Source of the DNA: Candidatus Delongbacteria bacterium
GTDB lineage: Bacteria; Delongbacteria; UBA4055
Length of the DNA stretch: 18,538 bases
Direction of reading: 5' to 3'
Assembly (NCBI GenBank): GCA_027858795.1
Contig: JAQICF010000038.1
Location: 1 to 18,538, forward strand
Below are positions 8,062 to 15,456 of this stretch, piece by piece. The notes under the pieces are model-generated. The model did not search any database. It had not been told where the DNA came from and saw nothing but the letters and a program-made list of their open reading frames with translations. How positions within the stretch are numbered: the stretch's first letter is position 1; the number at the start of each line of letters is the position of its first letter. The translations under genes and the position numbers were made by a program.

Positions 8062-10566
8062 TTATTTTATCAACAGCATCTTGTTCGACAACTTTTTACC
8101 ATCTGTCTGCAATGTGTAGAAATATATTCCACTGTTTAAATTCTCTGCATTGAAAAGAACAGAGTGATTTCCACTTGATAATTTATCATTTACTAACTCT
8201 TTTACGAGTTGTCCGTTTGAGTTATATACTGATATTTTCACGTCTTGCATAGAAGGTATTGAAAAACTTATCGTAGTTGTAGGATTAAACGGATTCGGAT
8301 AATTCTGCTCAAGCCTGTAATTGTCAATCGTCAGTTGTTCATTGTCAATTGAGGTAGTAGAGATCCAAGCCAAGAACGGATATCCGTTATTCGTAACACC
8401 ATCAATATCCCAAATATCTTCAGTTCCATTAGTCGTTTCACCGACAAAATCCATTCCTGCATCAGTGAATGTTGAGGCAGACTGCATTTCTGTAGTTGTT
8501 AGACCGATACCATCATAACTAATTGATGTTCCGGATGTTTCAATATCCCAGAAACAATTTTCACCAACACTACCACTACCAGCAAAACCATTGCAAGACC
8601 CTCCAGTTAACTCACCGTAACTAAAAGAATTTGTAATATTTCCACCACCACCAACAAATCCAGCAGCACCATCTCCGGTAACATTCGAGGAAGTATAACA
8701 GTTACTAATATAACCTTCGCAGTGACCTACAAATCCTCCGTACCCCATTGACATACCGCCAAGAATCGTTACATCTCCAGTGCTATAACATTGTGAAATA
8801 GTACCATCCATATTGCTTCCGATCAATCCTCCAGTATAATTGCCACCGGTAACATTTGCTTCGCTATAGCATTTTTCCATTATTCCCCAACCTTCACCAA
8901 CTAATCCCCCTACTGCCCATCCTCCACTAACACTTCCTGTGCTGTAACAGTTAGTGATCGTTCCAAGAAAACCTCCTGCTAAGAGACCAGCATATGACCC
9001 ACCGGTAATCGTACCATTAGTAATACCTAAATTTTTCACCTCAGCATTTTTTGTTGCACCAAAAAGGCCAGACATAGCTTCATCAAAAGAGATTGGAATA
9101 TGATTAATATATAAGCTGTCAATAATGTGTCCTTGTCCATCGTATGTTCCATGAAAATTTCCGGTACTAATATTTTCTTCATGAAAATTTCCTATCGGTT
9201 TCCAACCCATTGGTTCATCTACAGTAAGAGAATCTTCATCATGATCTCCCACAAACCAATTCTGTGTTTCACTTGCATCAATATCCGCTGTTTGGATGTA
9301 ATGACTATGAAAATTCAATGTATCAGCAGTGATCCAGTATAAATTTTCGAGATTTGCAATTTGATATGGGTTACCTATTGTTCCATTTCCGTCTGCTGGA
9401 GCAATTGCTATTGGTTCATTCATCCATCTTAGAAATGGATATCCGTTATTTGTTACACCATCAATATCCCAAATATCTTCAGTTCCATTAGTTGTTTCAC
9501 CCACAAAATCCCAAGTTGCGTCATTGTAAGCTGCAAGAGTTTGCATTTCAACAGTAGTAAGGCCGATAGGATCATTTGGATAAGCAGTACTGTCAGCAAC
9601 TCCAGATGTTTCCTCATCCCAGAAACAGTTAATAATATTTCCGTAACCACTACCTTTAAATCCTCCACTTAAATCGCTATATATTACACCACAGCTGAAG
9701 GAATTCTCAATGTTTCCGCCTTCCTGACGACCAACGAATCCTCCACCGTATGTACCTGCATATCCATATATATCTGAAGTTGAGTAGCAATTAATAATAT
9801 TTCCATTTGAACAACCTACTATTCCTCCTAAACCCGACAAAGCAATAGTATCTTCGTAAGGATAAGTTATACTGCCAGTAGAAAAACTTGAAGAAATTGA
9901 ACCACCATTTAAGTAACCAATAATACCACCAGTATAATTGCCACCAGAAACATTTGCTTCACTATAGCATTTTTCCATTATTACACTACCTTCACCTACA
10001 AGACCACCAACAGCCCAACCACCACTTACATTTCCAGTACTGTAACAGTTAGTGATCGTTCCACTAAAACCTCCAGCGATAAGACCAACATTTGAGCCAC
10101 CAGTAATAGTAGAGTTTGTTACACCCAAATTTTTTATTTCAGCATTTTGTGCGCAACCAAAAAGTCCTGACATCGATTCCTCAAATGAGTGGGGAATATG
10201 ATTTATGTACAAATTATCAATTATATGTCCTTGCCCGTCGTAGGTTCCATCAAAAATACCAGGAAAATATATTTCACTGTAATTTCCTATAGGTTTCCAT
10301 CCCATTGGTTCATCTACAGTAAGAGAATCTTCATCATGATCTCCCACAAACCAATTTTCCGTATCACTGGCATCAATATCAGCAGTTTGGATATAATAAC
10401 TGTGGAAATTTAATGTGTCAGCAGTAATCCAGTAAAGATTTTCAAGATTTGCAATTTGATACGGATTACCTTCTGTTCCATTTCCAACAGCAGGTGTTGT
10501 TGCGACCTGTGCATAAATTGGTAATAAAATACCAATTAATACGATTAATAATATGTTCTTCTTCAT
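8062..10566 (-). CDS. Secreted GLUG-repeat surface protein with type IX-like sorting tail
   Basis: An 834-residue exported protein. The ATG at 10566 is chosen over one 14 codons upstream because AAGGAG (10578-10573) sits 6 nt before it and the signal peptide KKNILLIVLIGILLPIYAQ starts right there. Two tandem units follow, each opening with NPYQIANLENLYWITADTL and ending in GVTNNGYPFL (about 28-392 and 393-735). Inside are many GLUG-type Gly-rich repeats such as CYSTGNVSGGWAVGGLVG, likely stacking as a beta-solenoid. The last ~83 residues (752-834) begin LEQNYPNPFNP and end in a basic KMLLIK, the Por/type IX sorting-domain pattern. It is therefore expected on the cell surface or released. An adhesin role is a guess from the GLUG family; no catalytic motif seen. 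Confidence 0.85.
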   Translation of the reverse strand: MKKNILLIVLIGILLPIYAQVATTPAVGNGTEGNPYQIANLENLYWITADTLNFHSYYIQTADIDASDTENWFVGDHDEDSLTVDEPMGWKPIGNYSEIYFPGIFDGTYDGQGHIIDNLYINHIPHSFEESMSGLFGCAQNAEIKNLGVTNSTITGGSNVGLIAGGFSGTITNCYSTGNVSGGWAVGGLVGEGSVIMEKCYSEANVSGGNYTGGIIGYLNGGSISSSFSTGSITYPYEDTIALSGLGGIVGCSNGNIINCYSTSDIYGYAGTYGGGFVGRQEGGNIENSFSCGVIYSDLSGGFKGSGYGNIINCFWDEETSGVADSTAYPNDPIGLTTVEMQTLAAYNDATWDFVGETTNGTEDIWDIDGVTNNGYPFLRWMNEPIAIAPADGNGTIGNPYQIANLENLYWITADTLNFHSHYIQTADIDASETQNWFVGDHDEDSLTVDEPMGWKPIGNFHEENISTGNFHGTYDGQGHIIDSLYINHIPISFDEAMSGLFGATKNAEVKNLGITNGTITGGSYAGLLAGGFLGTITNCYSTGSVSGGWAVGGLVGEGWGIMEKCYSEANVTGGNYTGGLIGSNMDGTISQCYSTGDVTILGGMSMGYGGFVGHCEGYISNCYTSSNVTGDGAAGFVGGGGNITNSFSYGELTGGSCNGFAGSGSVGENCFWDIETSGTSISYDGIGLTTTEMQSASTFTDAGMDFVGETTNGTEDIWDIDGVTNNGYPFLAWISTTSIDNEQLTIDNYRLEQNYPNPFNPTTTISFSIPSMQDVKISVYNSNGQLVKELVNDKLSSGNHSVLFNAENLNSGIYFYTLQTDGKKLSNKMLLIK
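8319..8351. repeat. TTGACAATT-type short repeat encoding IDNEQLTIDN
   Basis: The DNA between the second GLUG unit and the sorting tail repeats variants of ATTGTCAAT/GTCAGTTGTTC and is translated as IDNEQLTIDN (about residues 740-749). From memory, very similar peptides occur in the same linker of many unrelated FCB surface proteins, which suggests an intergenic-type DNA repeat captured in frame. That recollection cannot be verified here. Confidence 0.45.
8371..10485 (-). repeat. Large tandem duplication within the GLUG gene
   Basis: Two units, about 10485-9391 and 9390-8371. At the unit start the offset is 1095 bp (365 residues); at the unit end it is 1059 bp, so the second copy is 12 residues shorter. 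Positions 9206-9261 and 10301-10356 are identical over 56 bp, and another block of about 38 bp is identical near the unit ends. Interior GLUG repeats differ far more. Confidence 0.85.
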
Positions 10567-10572
10567 GACGAT

Positions 10573-10578
10573 CTCCTT
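10573..10578 (-). promoter_or_regulatory. Ribosome binding site deciding the GLUG gene start
   Basis: AAGGAG read on the minus strand, 6 nt before the ATG at 10566. It places translation start at the signal-peptide methionine and not at the earlier in-frame ATG at 10608. Confidence 0.8.
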
Positions 10579-10725
10579 ATATATAATAATGATAGAATTA
10601 ATTGACAAAACAGAGCAATGTTTTGCGGATAAATACTTGTTGAGGGATATGGAGTTACACTATGTAGCTAAGGTAATAAAAGTATTTGGTCAAAACAAGA
10701 GAAAAATAATTTATTTTTTTATTAG

Positions 10726-11820
10726 TTAGTCAAAAAAGAGAGAATGTATAGTATCAATCACTGCTTGATCAAGAGGTTTTTTTAAATATACTGAAAATTT
10801 AAGATCTGATAGTTCTGTAGCTACAATTTCATTACTTTTAACGATCATGTCATACATCTTTTTAAGGAGTTCACTATCTGTTTTTATTCCGTTTCCAATG
10901 ATAGTCAAAGAATAGCATGGTTTTGAGTTCGTTTGAACATTTTCTGTGATCTTAATACGTTTGTTTTCAAAGGATTGAAGTAATTTGATCTGAGAAATAT
11001 CAGTAGAAAAAAAATCTTCATTTTCATGAATTGAATAAAATAATTTATCGTTATAAACCAATGCGGTATATTTATTTTTATTTAAAATATCATTAGAAAT
11101 GATAGTACCAATGTATCCAGTCGAGCTGTGACCCGTCGATATCTTAATATTCAACCTTTTTGCATACTCAACTGCGGAATTTTTTAAGACCTTTGCTCCG
11201 GAAGATGATATTTCCAACATTGTATTATAATTAAGTTCTTTGATCAACTTTGCATCTGGAACAATTTTAGGATCGGTTGTATGGACACCTGCAACGTCAC
11301 TGTATATTTCACAATAATCGGCACATAAAGCTACTGTGACTGCCACTGCTGTTGTATCTGACCCACCACGACCAAGCGTTGTAATTTCTTTCTTTGTACT
11401 AACGCCTTGGAAACCCGCGATTATTGGGATGTGGTTTTCTTCGAGGGATTGTTTTAAACGGTCTCCTTTTATCTCTAAGATACGGGCATTTTGATGGTTA
11501 CAATCAGTGATAAGTCCTATCTGAGATCCAGTAAATGATTGAGCTAACCCAGGTTTAATAGAGTTAATTGCAATACTCATCAATGAGATAGATTCTCTCT
11601 CTCCAATAGAAACAAGCATATCTAATTCTCGATGATCAGGATTTCCTGAAAGATCAAAAGCTTTGGATCTAAGCCTGTCAGTAGTATCACCTGTCGCAGA
11701 AACGACAATGACCAATTTATCCCCTGAATCAAATCTTTCAACGATCCTTTCCGCAATAGATCTGATCTTTTCAGGAGATGCCAGGCTGCTACCACCATAT
11801 TTTTGAACTATTAAAGCCAT
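10726..11820 (-). CDS. lysC: Aspartate kinase, monofunctional, with shortened regulatory region
   Basis: Phosphorylates L-aspartate with ATP, the first step toward lysine, threonine, methionine and diaminopimelate. The kinase domain shows KYGGSSLA (7-14), SIGERESISL (71-80), TTLGRGGSDTTA (147-158) and YSDVAGVHTTDP (173-184). At 364 residues it is short for the class (usually about 400 or more). After residue 250 the expected first ACT domain is hard to recognise, whereas the second is visible (CYSLTIIGNG, ending DTIHSLFF). This suggests altered feedback control, an inference. The ATG at 11820 has AAGGAA close upstream. It lies 47 bp after tdh on the same strand, probably in one transcript. 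The symbol assumes the common monofunctional form. Confidence 0.9.
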   Translation of the reverse strand: MALIVQKYGGSSLASPEKIRSIAERIVERFDSGDKLVIVVSATGDTTDRLRSKAFDLSGNPDHRELDMLVSIGERESISLMSIAINSIKPGLAQSFTGSQIGLITDCNHQNARILEIKGDRLKQSLEENHIPIIAGFQGVSTKKEITTLGRGGSDTTAVAVTVALCADYCEIYSDVAGVHTTDPKIVPDAKLIKELNYNTMLEISSSGAKVLKNSAVEYAKRLNIKISTGHSSTGYIGTIISNDILNKNKYTALVYNDKLFYSIHENEDFFSTDISQIKLLQSFENKRIKITENVQTNSKPCYSLTIIGNGIKTDSELLKKMYDMIVKSNEIVATELSDLKFSVYLKKPLDQAVIDTIHSLFFD

Positions 11821-11842
11821 TTATTCCTTATAATTTGATGAT

Positions 11843-11871
11843 GTACAGACGTAGTACTACTACGTCTCTAC
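11843..11871 (-). repeat. GTAG-headed REP-like palindrome at the tdh stop
   Basis: On the minus strand GTAG (11871-11868) is followed by a perfect 10-bp inverted repeat around one central base (AGACGTAGTA / TACTACGTCT). The TAG of the head is the tdh stop codon itself. The element fills most of the tdh-aspartate kinase gap and has no T-run. Confidence 0.7.
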
Positions 11872-12902
11872 AATTCCCAATCAAGGATCACCTTGCCGCA
11901 ATTACCTGATTCCATTACGTCGAATCCTTTCTGGAAATCATCTACTTTGAAATGATGCGTTATTATTGGAGAAAGGTCAAGGCCTGCTATTAACATTTGT
12001 TCCATTTTATACCACGTCTCAAACATCTCTCTTCCATAGATACCTTTTAAAGTCAAAGCTTTGAAAATAATATCACTCCAGGCAACTTTTGTATCAGAAG
12101 GCAAAATGCCTAATAATGATATTTTAGAGCCATTGTACATATTGTCTATCATATCATTAAAAGCAATTGGAGAACCTGACATTTCTAATCCGACATCAAA
12201 TCCTACCATACCAAGATCATTCATTACATCTTTTATTTTTGTATTCATCGGATTAATCGCATGGGTTGCACCCATTTTTCTAGCGATATCGAGTCTATAT
12301 TCACTGATATCTGTAACAACAATGTGTCTTGCACCTGCAAATCTTGCGATAGCAACCGCCATACTTCCAATAAGACCAGCACCTGTAATAAGTACGTCTT
12401 CTCCAATCAAAGGAAATGATAAAGCTGTATGAGCGGCATTACCGAACGGATCCATTATCGCAAGATAATCATCAGGTATACTTGTGTTTATCTTCATTAC
12501 ATTTTCAGCAGGAACTTTCACGTATTCTGCAAAGCAACCATTGATATTTACACCAATTCCTACAGTGTTTTCACACACATGCTTTTTCCCTCTACGGCAA
12601 TTTCTACAATGACCACAGGCAATATGCCCTTCTCCGGTCACCCTTTCACCGATCTCAAAATTCTTTACCCCTGCTCCCATCTCTGAAATGACACCAACAT
12701 ATTCATGACCTATTGTCATAGGCACAGGAATAGTTCTCTGAGACCATTCATCCCACTTATAAATATGAAGGTCAGTTCCACAGATAGCGGTCTTTTTAAT
12801 TTTAATAAGAACATCATTTATTCCAATTGTAGGAATATCAACTTCTTCCATCCATAAACCTTTTTCAGGTTTTGATTTTACCAATGCTTTCATTTTTGCC
12901 AT
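11868..12902 (-). CDS. tdh: L-threonine 3-dehydrogenase
   Basis: A zinc-dependent medium-chain dehydrogenase that oxidises L-threonine with NAD+ to 2-amino-3-ketobutyrate. The catalytic zinc ligands C41 and H66-E67 (AICGTD, GHEYVG) and the structural-zinc cysteines C96, C99, C102 and C110 are all present. The Rossmann motif is GAGLIG (174-179), with an acidic D198 suited to NAD. Long stretches such as [15 protein letters not shown] and LDLSPIITH closely match my memory of E. coli Tdh, and length (344) agrees. The ATG at 12902 is chosen because GAGGG lies just upstream. The usual partner kbl is not in the window; the next gene is aspartate kinase. The stop is embedded in a REP palindrome. Confidence 0.95.
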   Translation of the reverse strand: MAKMKALVKSKPEKGLWMEEVDIPTIGINDVLIKIKKTAICGTDLHIYKWDEWSQRTIPVPMTIGHEYVGVISEMGAGVKNFEIGERVTGEGHIACGHCRNCRRGKKHVCENTVGIGVNINGCFAEYVKVPAENVMKINTSIPDDYLAIMDPFGNAAHTALSFPLIGEDVLITGAGLIGSMAVAIARFAGARHIVVTDISEYRLDIARKMGATHAINPMNTKIKDVMNDLGMVGFDVGLEMSGSPIAFNDMIDNMYNGSKISLLGILPSDTKVAWSDIIFKALTLKGIYGREMFETWYKMEQMLIAGLDLSPIITHHFKVDDFQKGFDVMESGNCGKVILDWEL

Positions 12903-13011
12903 TTTTCCCTCTATCTAAATGTTTTATATATCTTTTCGAAAAATAAATACATCTTAAGATAAAATCAATTTAATATTTATTATGTTAATTTTTTATTTAT
13001 TTTCAAAAAAT

Positions 13012-13044
13012 ATAGCAAAAGGTCACTATTTGACACTTTGCTAT
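13012..13044. other. Hairpin in the tdh-RAYT divergent intergenic region
   Basis: ATAGCAAA (13012-13019) and TTTGCTAT (13037-13044) form a perfect 8-bp stem, with an inner GTCA/TGAC stem. The sequence TTGACA (13030-13035), a perfect -35 box toward the RAYT gene, lies inside it, but no good -10 follows at 16-18 bp. The rest of 12903-13090 is AT-rich, with a 10-bp palindrome ATCTTAAGAT at 12951-12960. It could be an operator or a transposase end; neither is shown. Confidence 0.4.
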
Positions 13045-13090
13045 CGCTATATTGTATTCGTAGCATTAAATCAATATTAATGGATATAAT

Positions 13091-13699
13091 ATGTTTAAAA
13101 GAAGTGATGAAAGAAAATTGACAAGATTAAAAGGATATGATTATTCGCAAAATGGGTATTATTTCGTAACAATATGTGTTGAAGATATGGAACATCCATT
13201 TGGATTTATTGAAAATGAACATATGAATTTAAGCGAATTTGGAAAAATAGCACAACAATGTTTAAATGATTTACCGAAAAATTACGACAATTGTTTTTTG
13301 GACGAAACAATTATTATGCCCAATCACATACATTACATAACCATAATTTCCAACCACACCGTAGGGGACGATTTCTTATCGTCCCCTGTTACAATAAATT
13401 CCATGAACGGTTTTGTTTTAAAAAAAAGGGACGGTAAGAAACCGTCCCCTACAAATGCTTATGGAATTACATTGCCGGATATGAATTTAAAAACAAACGC
13501 AAACAAAATACACGATTTGTCTGAAATGGTTCGATCATTCAAACATTATGTGACACGTAATATAAATAAATTAAATCCAAATCGAAAATTTAAATGGCAA
13601 AAATCTTTTTACGATCACATTATTCGTAATGACAATGATTTAAACAGAATAAGAAAATATATAATAAACAATCCAATAAATTGGGAAAAACACAAATAG
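13091..13699 (+). CDS. REP-associated tyrosine transposase (RAYT, Y1/HUH family)
   Basis: A 202-residue single-strand DNA transposase relative of IS200/IS605 TnpA. It begins with R-L-K-G-Y-D-Y and NGYYFVTICVED, typical of RAYTs. The metal-binding HUH motif is IMPNHIH (H79, H81). The catalytic tyrosine is Y174 in KSFYDHIIRN, followed by the conserved tail IRKYIINNPINWE. RAYTs process REP palindromes with a GTAG head at cellular DNA; that is family knowledge. Residues about 91-121 are encoded by an inverted pair of such palindromes inserted in the frame. Another palindrome follows 1 nt after the stop. A GGA sequence lies 8 nt before the ATG. The HUH and tyrosine motifs are intact, so it may be active. 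Confidence 0.9.
   Translation: MFKRSDERKLTRLKGYDYSQNGYYFVTICVEDMEHPFGFIENEHMNLSEFGKIAQQCLNDLPKNYDNCFLDETIIMPNHIHYITIISNHTVGDDFLSSPVTINSMNGFVLKKRDGKKPSPTNAYGITLPDMNLKTNANKIHDLSEMVRSFKHYVTRNINKLNPNRKFKWQKSFYDHIIRNDNDLNRIRKYIINNPINWEKHK
13361..13389 (+). repeat. REP palindrome inside the RAYT coding sequence (forward copy)
   Basis: GTAG at 13361-13364 begins a 10-bp perfect stem (13363-13372 with 13378-13387, core GGGGACGAT) around a TTCTT loop. It is translated as VGDDFLSSP. Head and loop match the reverse copy at 13428-13452. Confidence 0.8.
13428..13452 (-). repeat. REP palindrome inside the RAYT coding sequence (reverse copy)
   Basis: On the minus strand GTAG (13452-13449) precedes GGGACGGT and ACCGTCCC around a TTCTT loop (stem 13448-13441 with 13435-13428). 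It differs from the forward copy by a compensated A-T to G-C pair in the stem. The two copies point toward each other with heads outside. Confidence 0.8.
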
Positions 13700-13700
13700 T

Positions 13701-13730
13701 GTAAGGATGAACCTACGTGTTCATCCGGTA
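13701..13730 (+). repeat. GTAA-headed REP-like palindrome after the RAYT gene
   Basis: GTAA (13701-13704), probably a decayed GTAG, is followed by an 8-bp stem GGATGAAC / GTTCATCC around CTACGT. It begins 1 nt after the RAYT stop and fills about half of the 58-bp gap before comM. Confidence 0.65.
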
Positions 13731-13757
13731 GTGCATAAAATGATATAGGAGTAAAAT

Positions 13758-15287
13758 ATGTTAGCAAAGATCAAATCAGCAGCAGTATTAGGATTGGATG
13801 CATTCGAAATTGAAGTCGAGACGCATCTTGAAAGAGGATTACCAGGACTTTCATTAGTTGGTTTACCTGATACAACGGTAAAAGAAAGTAAAGACAGGAT
13901 CAATGCTGCAATAAAAAATTCGAATTATGAATTTCCACTAAAGAGAATCATCATAAATTTGGCTCCTGCGGATATCAAGAAAGAAGGATCTTCCTACGAT
14001 TTGCCTATCGCTATTGCCATTTTATCTGCATCCGGACAGATCGAAAGAGAGAGGTTGGATGATTATATATTTCTCGGAGAATTGGCATTAGATGGGACTC
14101 TAAGACCAATAAAAGGCGCACTTCCAATAGCAATACTGGGAGATATTAAGAACTACAAAGGAATAATCCTTCCAAAGGAAAATGCATTTGAAGCGGCTGT
14201 TATAGAAGGAGTTGATGTATTGCCGGTAGAAAGTTTAAAACAGGTTGTTGATTTTGTCAATGGAGACGAAGAGATAGTACCCCTCAAAGTAAATATTGAG
14301 GATCTGTTTGAAGAATTCAATAAATGGGATATAGATTTCCATGAAGTAAAGGGGCAGTATCATGTAAAAAGAGCTTTAGAGATAGCAGCTGCGGGTGGTC
14401 ACAACCTTATCATGATCGGTCCTCCGGGAAGTGGAAAATCTATGCTTTCTAAAAGATTTGCGACAATATTACCAAATATGACACTACCTGAAGCTCTTGA
14501 GACCACTAAGATATACTCTGTTGCAGGATTATTACCCCACAATAAAGCACTTATGGCGACGCGACCTTTCAGATCTCCGCATCATTCTATCTCAGATGCT
14601 GCTTTGGTCGGTGGTGGAAGGATCCCAAAGCCCGGGGAGATAAGTTTGGCTCATCACGGAGTACTATTTCTTGATGAATTACCTGAATTTAAGAAAAATG
14701 TACTTGAAGTAATGAGACAACCCTTGGAAGACAGGGAAGTTACTATTGCCAGAGCTGCTTCAACATTGAAGTTTCCTGCAAGCTTTGTAATGGTAGCCGC
14801 AATGAATCCGTGTCCATGCGGATATTACGGTGATCCGACAAGAGATTGTACTTGCGGAGAAACTAAGATCAAGAGTTATCTAAGCAAGATATCAGGGCCA
14901 TTATTAGATAGAATAGATATTCATATAGAAGTTCCAGCTGTAAAATATGAGGAATTAGCTCAGAAGGAAGATGGAGAAAAAAGTGATACTATAAGACAAA
15001 GAGTAATAAAGGCTAGAGAAGTCCAACTGGAAAGATATTCAGAGGTTGATATATATTCAAATGCTTCAATGAATCAAAAACATATAAAAAAACATTGCCA
15101 ACTAGACTCTGGATCTGAGAAAATTCTTAAGAGAGCAATTGAATCCTTATCTTTATCGGCCAGAGCCTACAACAGAATTCTAAAAGTTTCTAGAACTATT
15201 GCTGATCTTGATGGAAAGCAAAACATTGAAATTTCACATATGGGCGAGGCAATACAATATAGGAGCTTGGATAGGAAATATGTATAA
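13758..15287 (+). CDS. comM: ComM/YifB family Mg-chelatase-like AAA+ ATPase
   Basis: A 509-residue AAA+ ATPase of the YifB group. In Vibrio, ComM is a ring helicase that drives branch migration during natural transformation; the role here is by family. The N-terminal domain has GLPGLSLVGLPDTTVKESKD (27-46) and NLAPADIKKEGSSYDLPIA (67-85). Walker A is GPPGSGKSM (221-229) and Walker B is GVLFLDELPEF (301-311). SPHHSISDAALVGGG (273-287) and MNPCPCGYYGD (349-359) with a later CTC form the usual cysteine cluster. The C-terminus ends with the family's SLSARAYNRILKVSRTIADL. AGGAG lies 6 nt before the ATG. It is not magnesium chelatase proper, as no chlorophyll-type partners are present. Confidence 0.95.
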   Translation: MLAKIKSAAVLGLDAFEIEVETHLERGLPGLSLVGLPDTTVKESKDRINAAIKNSNYEFPLKRIIINLAPADIKKEGSSYDLPIAIAILSASGQIERERLDDYIFLGELALDGTLRPIKGALPIAILGDIKNYKGIILPKENAFEAAVIEGVDVLPVESLKQVVDFVNGDEEIVPLKVNIEDLFEEFNKWDIDFHEVKGQYHVKRALEIAAAGGHNLIMIGPPGSGKSMLSKRFATILPNMTLPEALETTKIYSVAGLLPHNKALMATRPFRSPHHSISDAALVGGGRIPKPGEISLAHHGVLFLDELPEFKKNVLEVMRQPLEDREVTIARAASTLKFPASFVMVAAMNPCPCGYYGDPTRDCTCGETKIKSYLSKISGPLLDRIDIHIEVPAVKYEELAQKEDGEKSDTIRQRVIKAREVQLERYSEVDIYSNASMNQKHIKKHCQLDSGSEKILKRAIESLSLSARAYNRILKVSRTIADLDGKQNIEISHMGEAIQYRSLDRKYV

Positions 15288-15330
15288 AATAAGTCACATT
15301 GAGGCTCTCGAAATGTAAGACTTATTTTAT
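15284..15330 (+). terminator. Inverted repeat overlapping the comM stop
   Basis: ATAAAATAAGTC (15284-15295) and GACTTATTTTAT (15319-15330) are perfect 12-nt complements with a 23-nt loop. The left arm includes the comM stop codon and the right arm is T-rich. It may act as a terminator or mRNA end, though there is no clean GC stem plus T-run. Confidence 0.4.
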
Positions 15331-15362
15331 CAAGTACGACACTTCGATAAACTCAGTGTGAC
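15293..15362. repeat. GTCACAYTGAG-type imperfect inverted repeat
   Basis: Arms 15293-15316 and 15339-15362 match at 19 of 24 positions as reverse complements; each contains GTCACA, TGAG, TCGAA and TGT blocks. It overlaps the hairpin at 15284-15330, and both cannot form at once. From memory the motif resembles dispersed intergenic repeats in FCB genomes; this needs a search. Confidence 0.6.
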
Positions 15363-15387
15363 CAGAAAAGACAGAGATACATTATAG

Positions 15388-15416
15388 TTGAATATGCGTT
15401 CTAATTCTATTATCTT
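15388..15416 (+). promoter_or_regulatory. Weak candidate promoter before the AI-2E permease gene
   Basis: TTGAAT and TATCTT are 17 bp apart, each 4/6 to consensus, about 40 nt before the ATG. The leader then repeats a 12-nt stretch also found before comM (15439-15450 and 13740-13751, containing AGGAG). Confidence 0.25.
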
Positions 15417-15456
15417 ATACGTACTTACTTAAAAAGATATGATATAGGAGAAGAAT

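Noticed and set aside
10567..10608. Upstream ATG extending the GLUG protein by 14 residues
   Set aside because: The extension would put a charged stretch ahead of the signal peptide; the AAGGAG at 10573-10578 fits the downstream ATG.
12061..12432. Open frame of 123 codons opposite tdh
   Set aside because: Antisense shadow of a highly conserved enzyme; the translation shows only composition bias from the tdh codons.
13758..15287. Magnesium chelatase subunit of chlorophyll synthesis
   Set aside because: The N-terminal ComM/YifB domain, the cysteine cluster and lack of BchD/BchH neighbours identify the ComM group.
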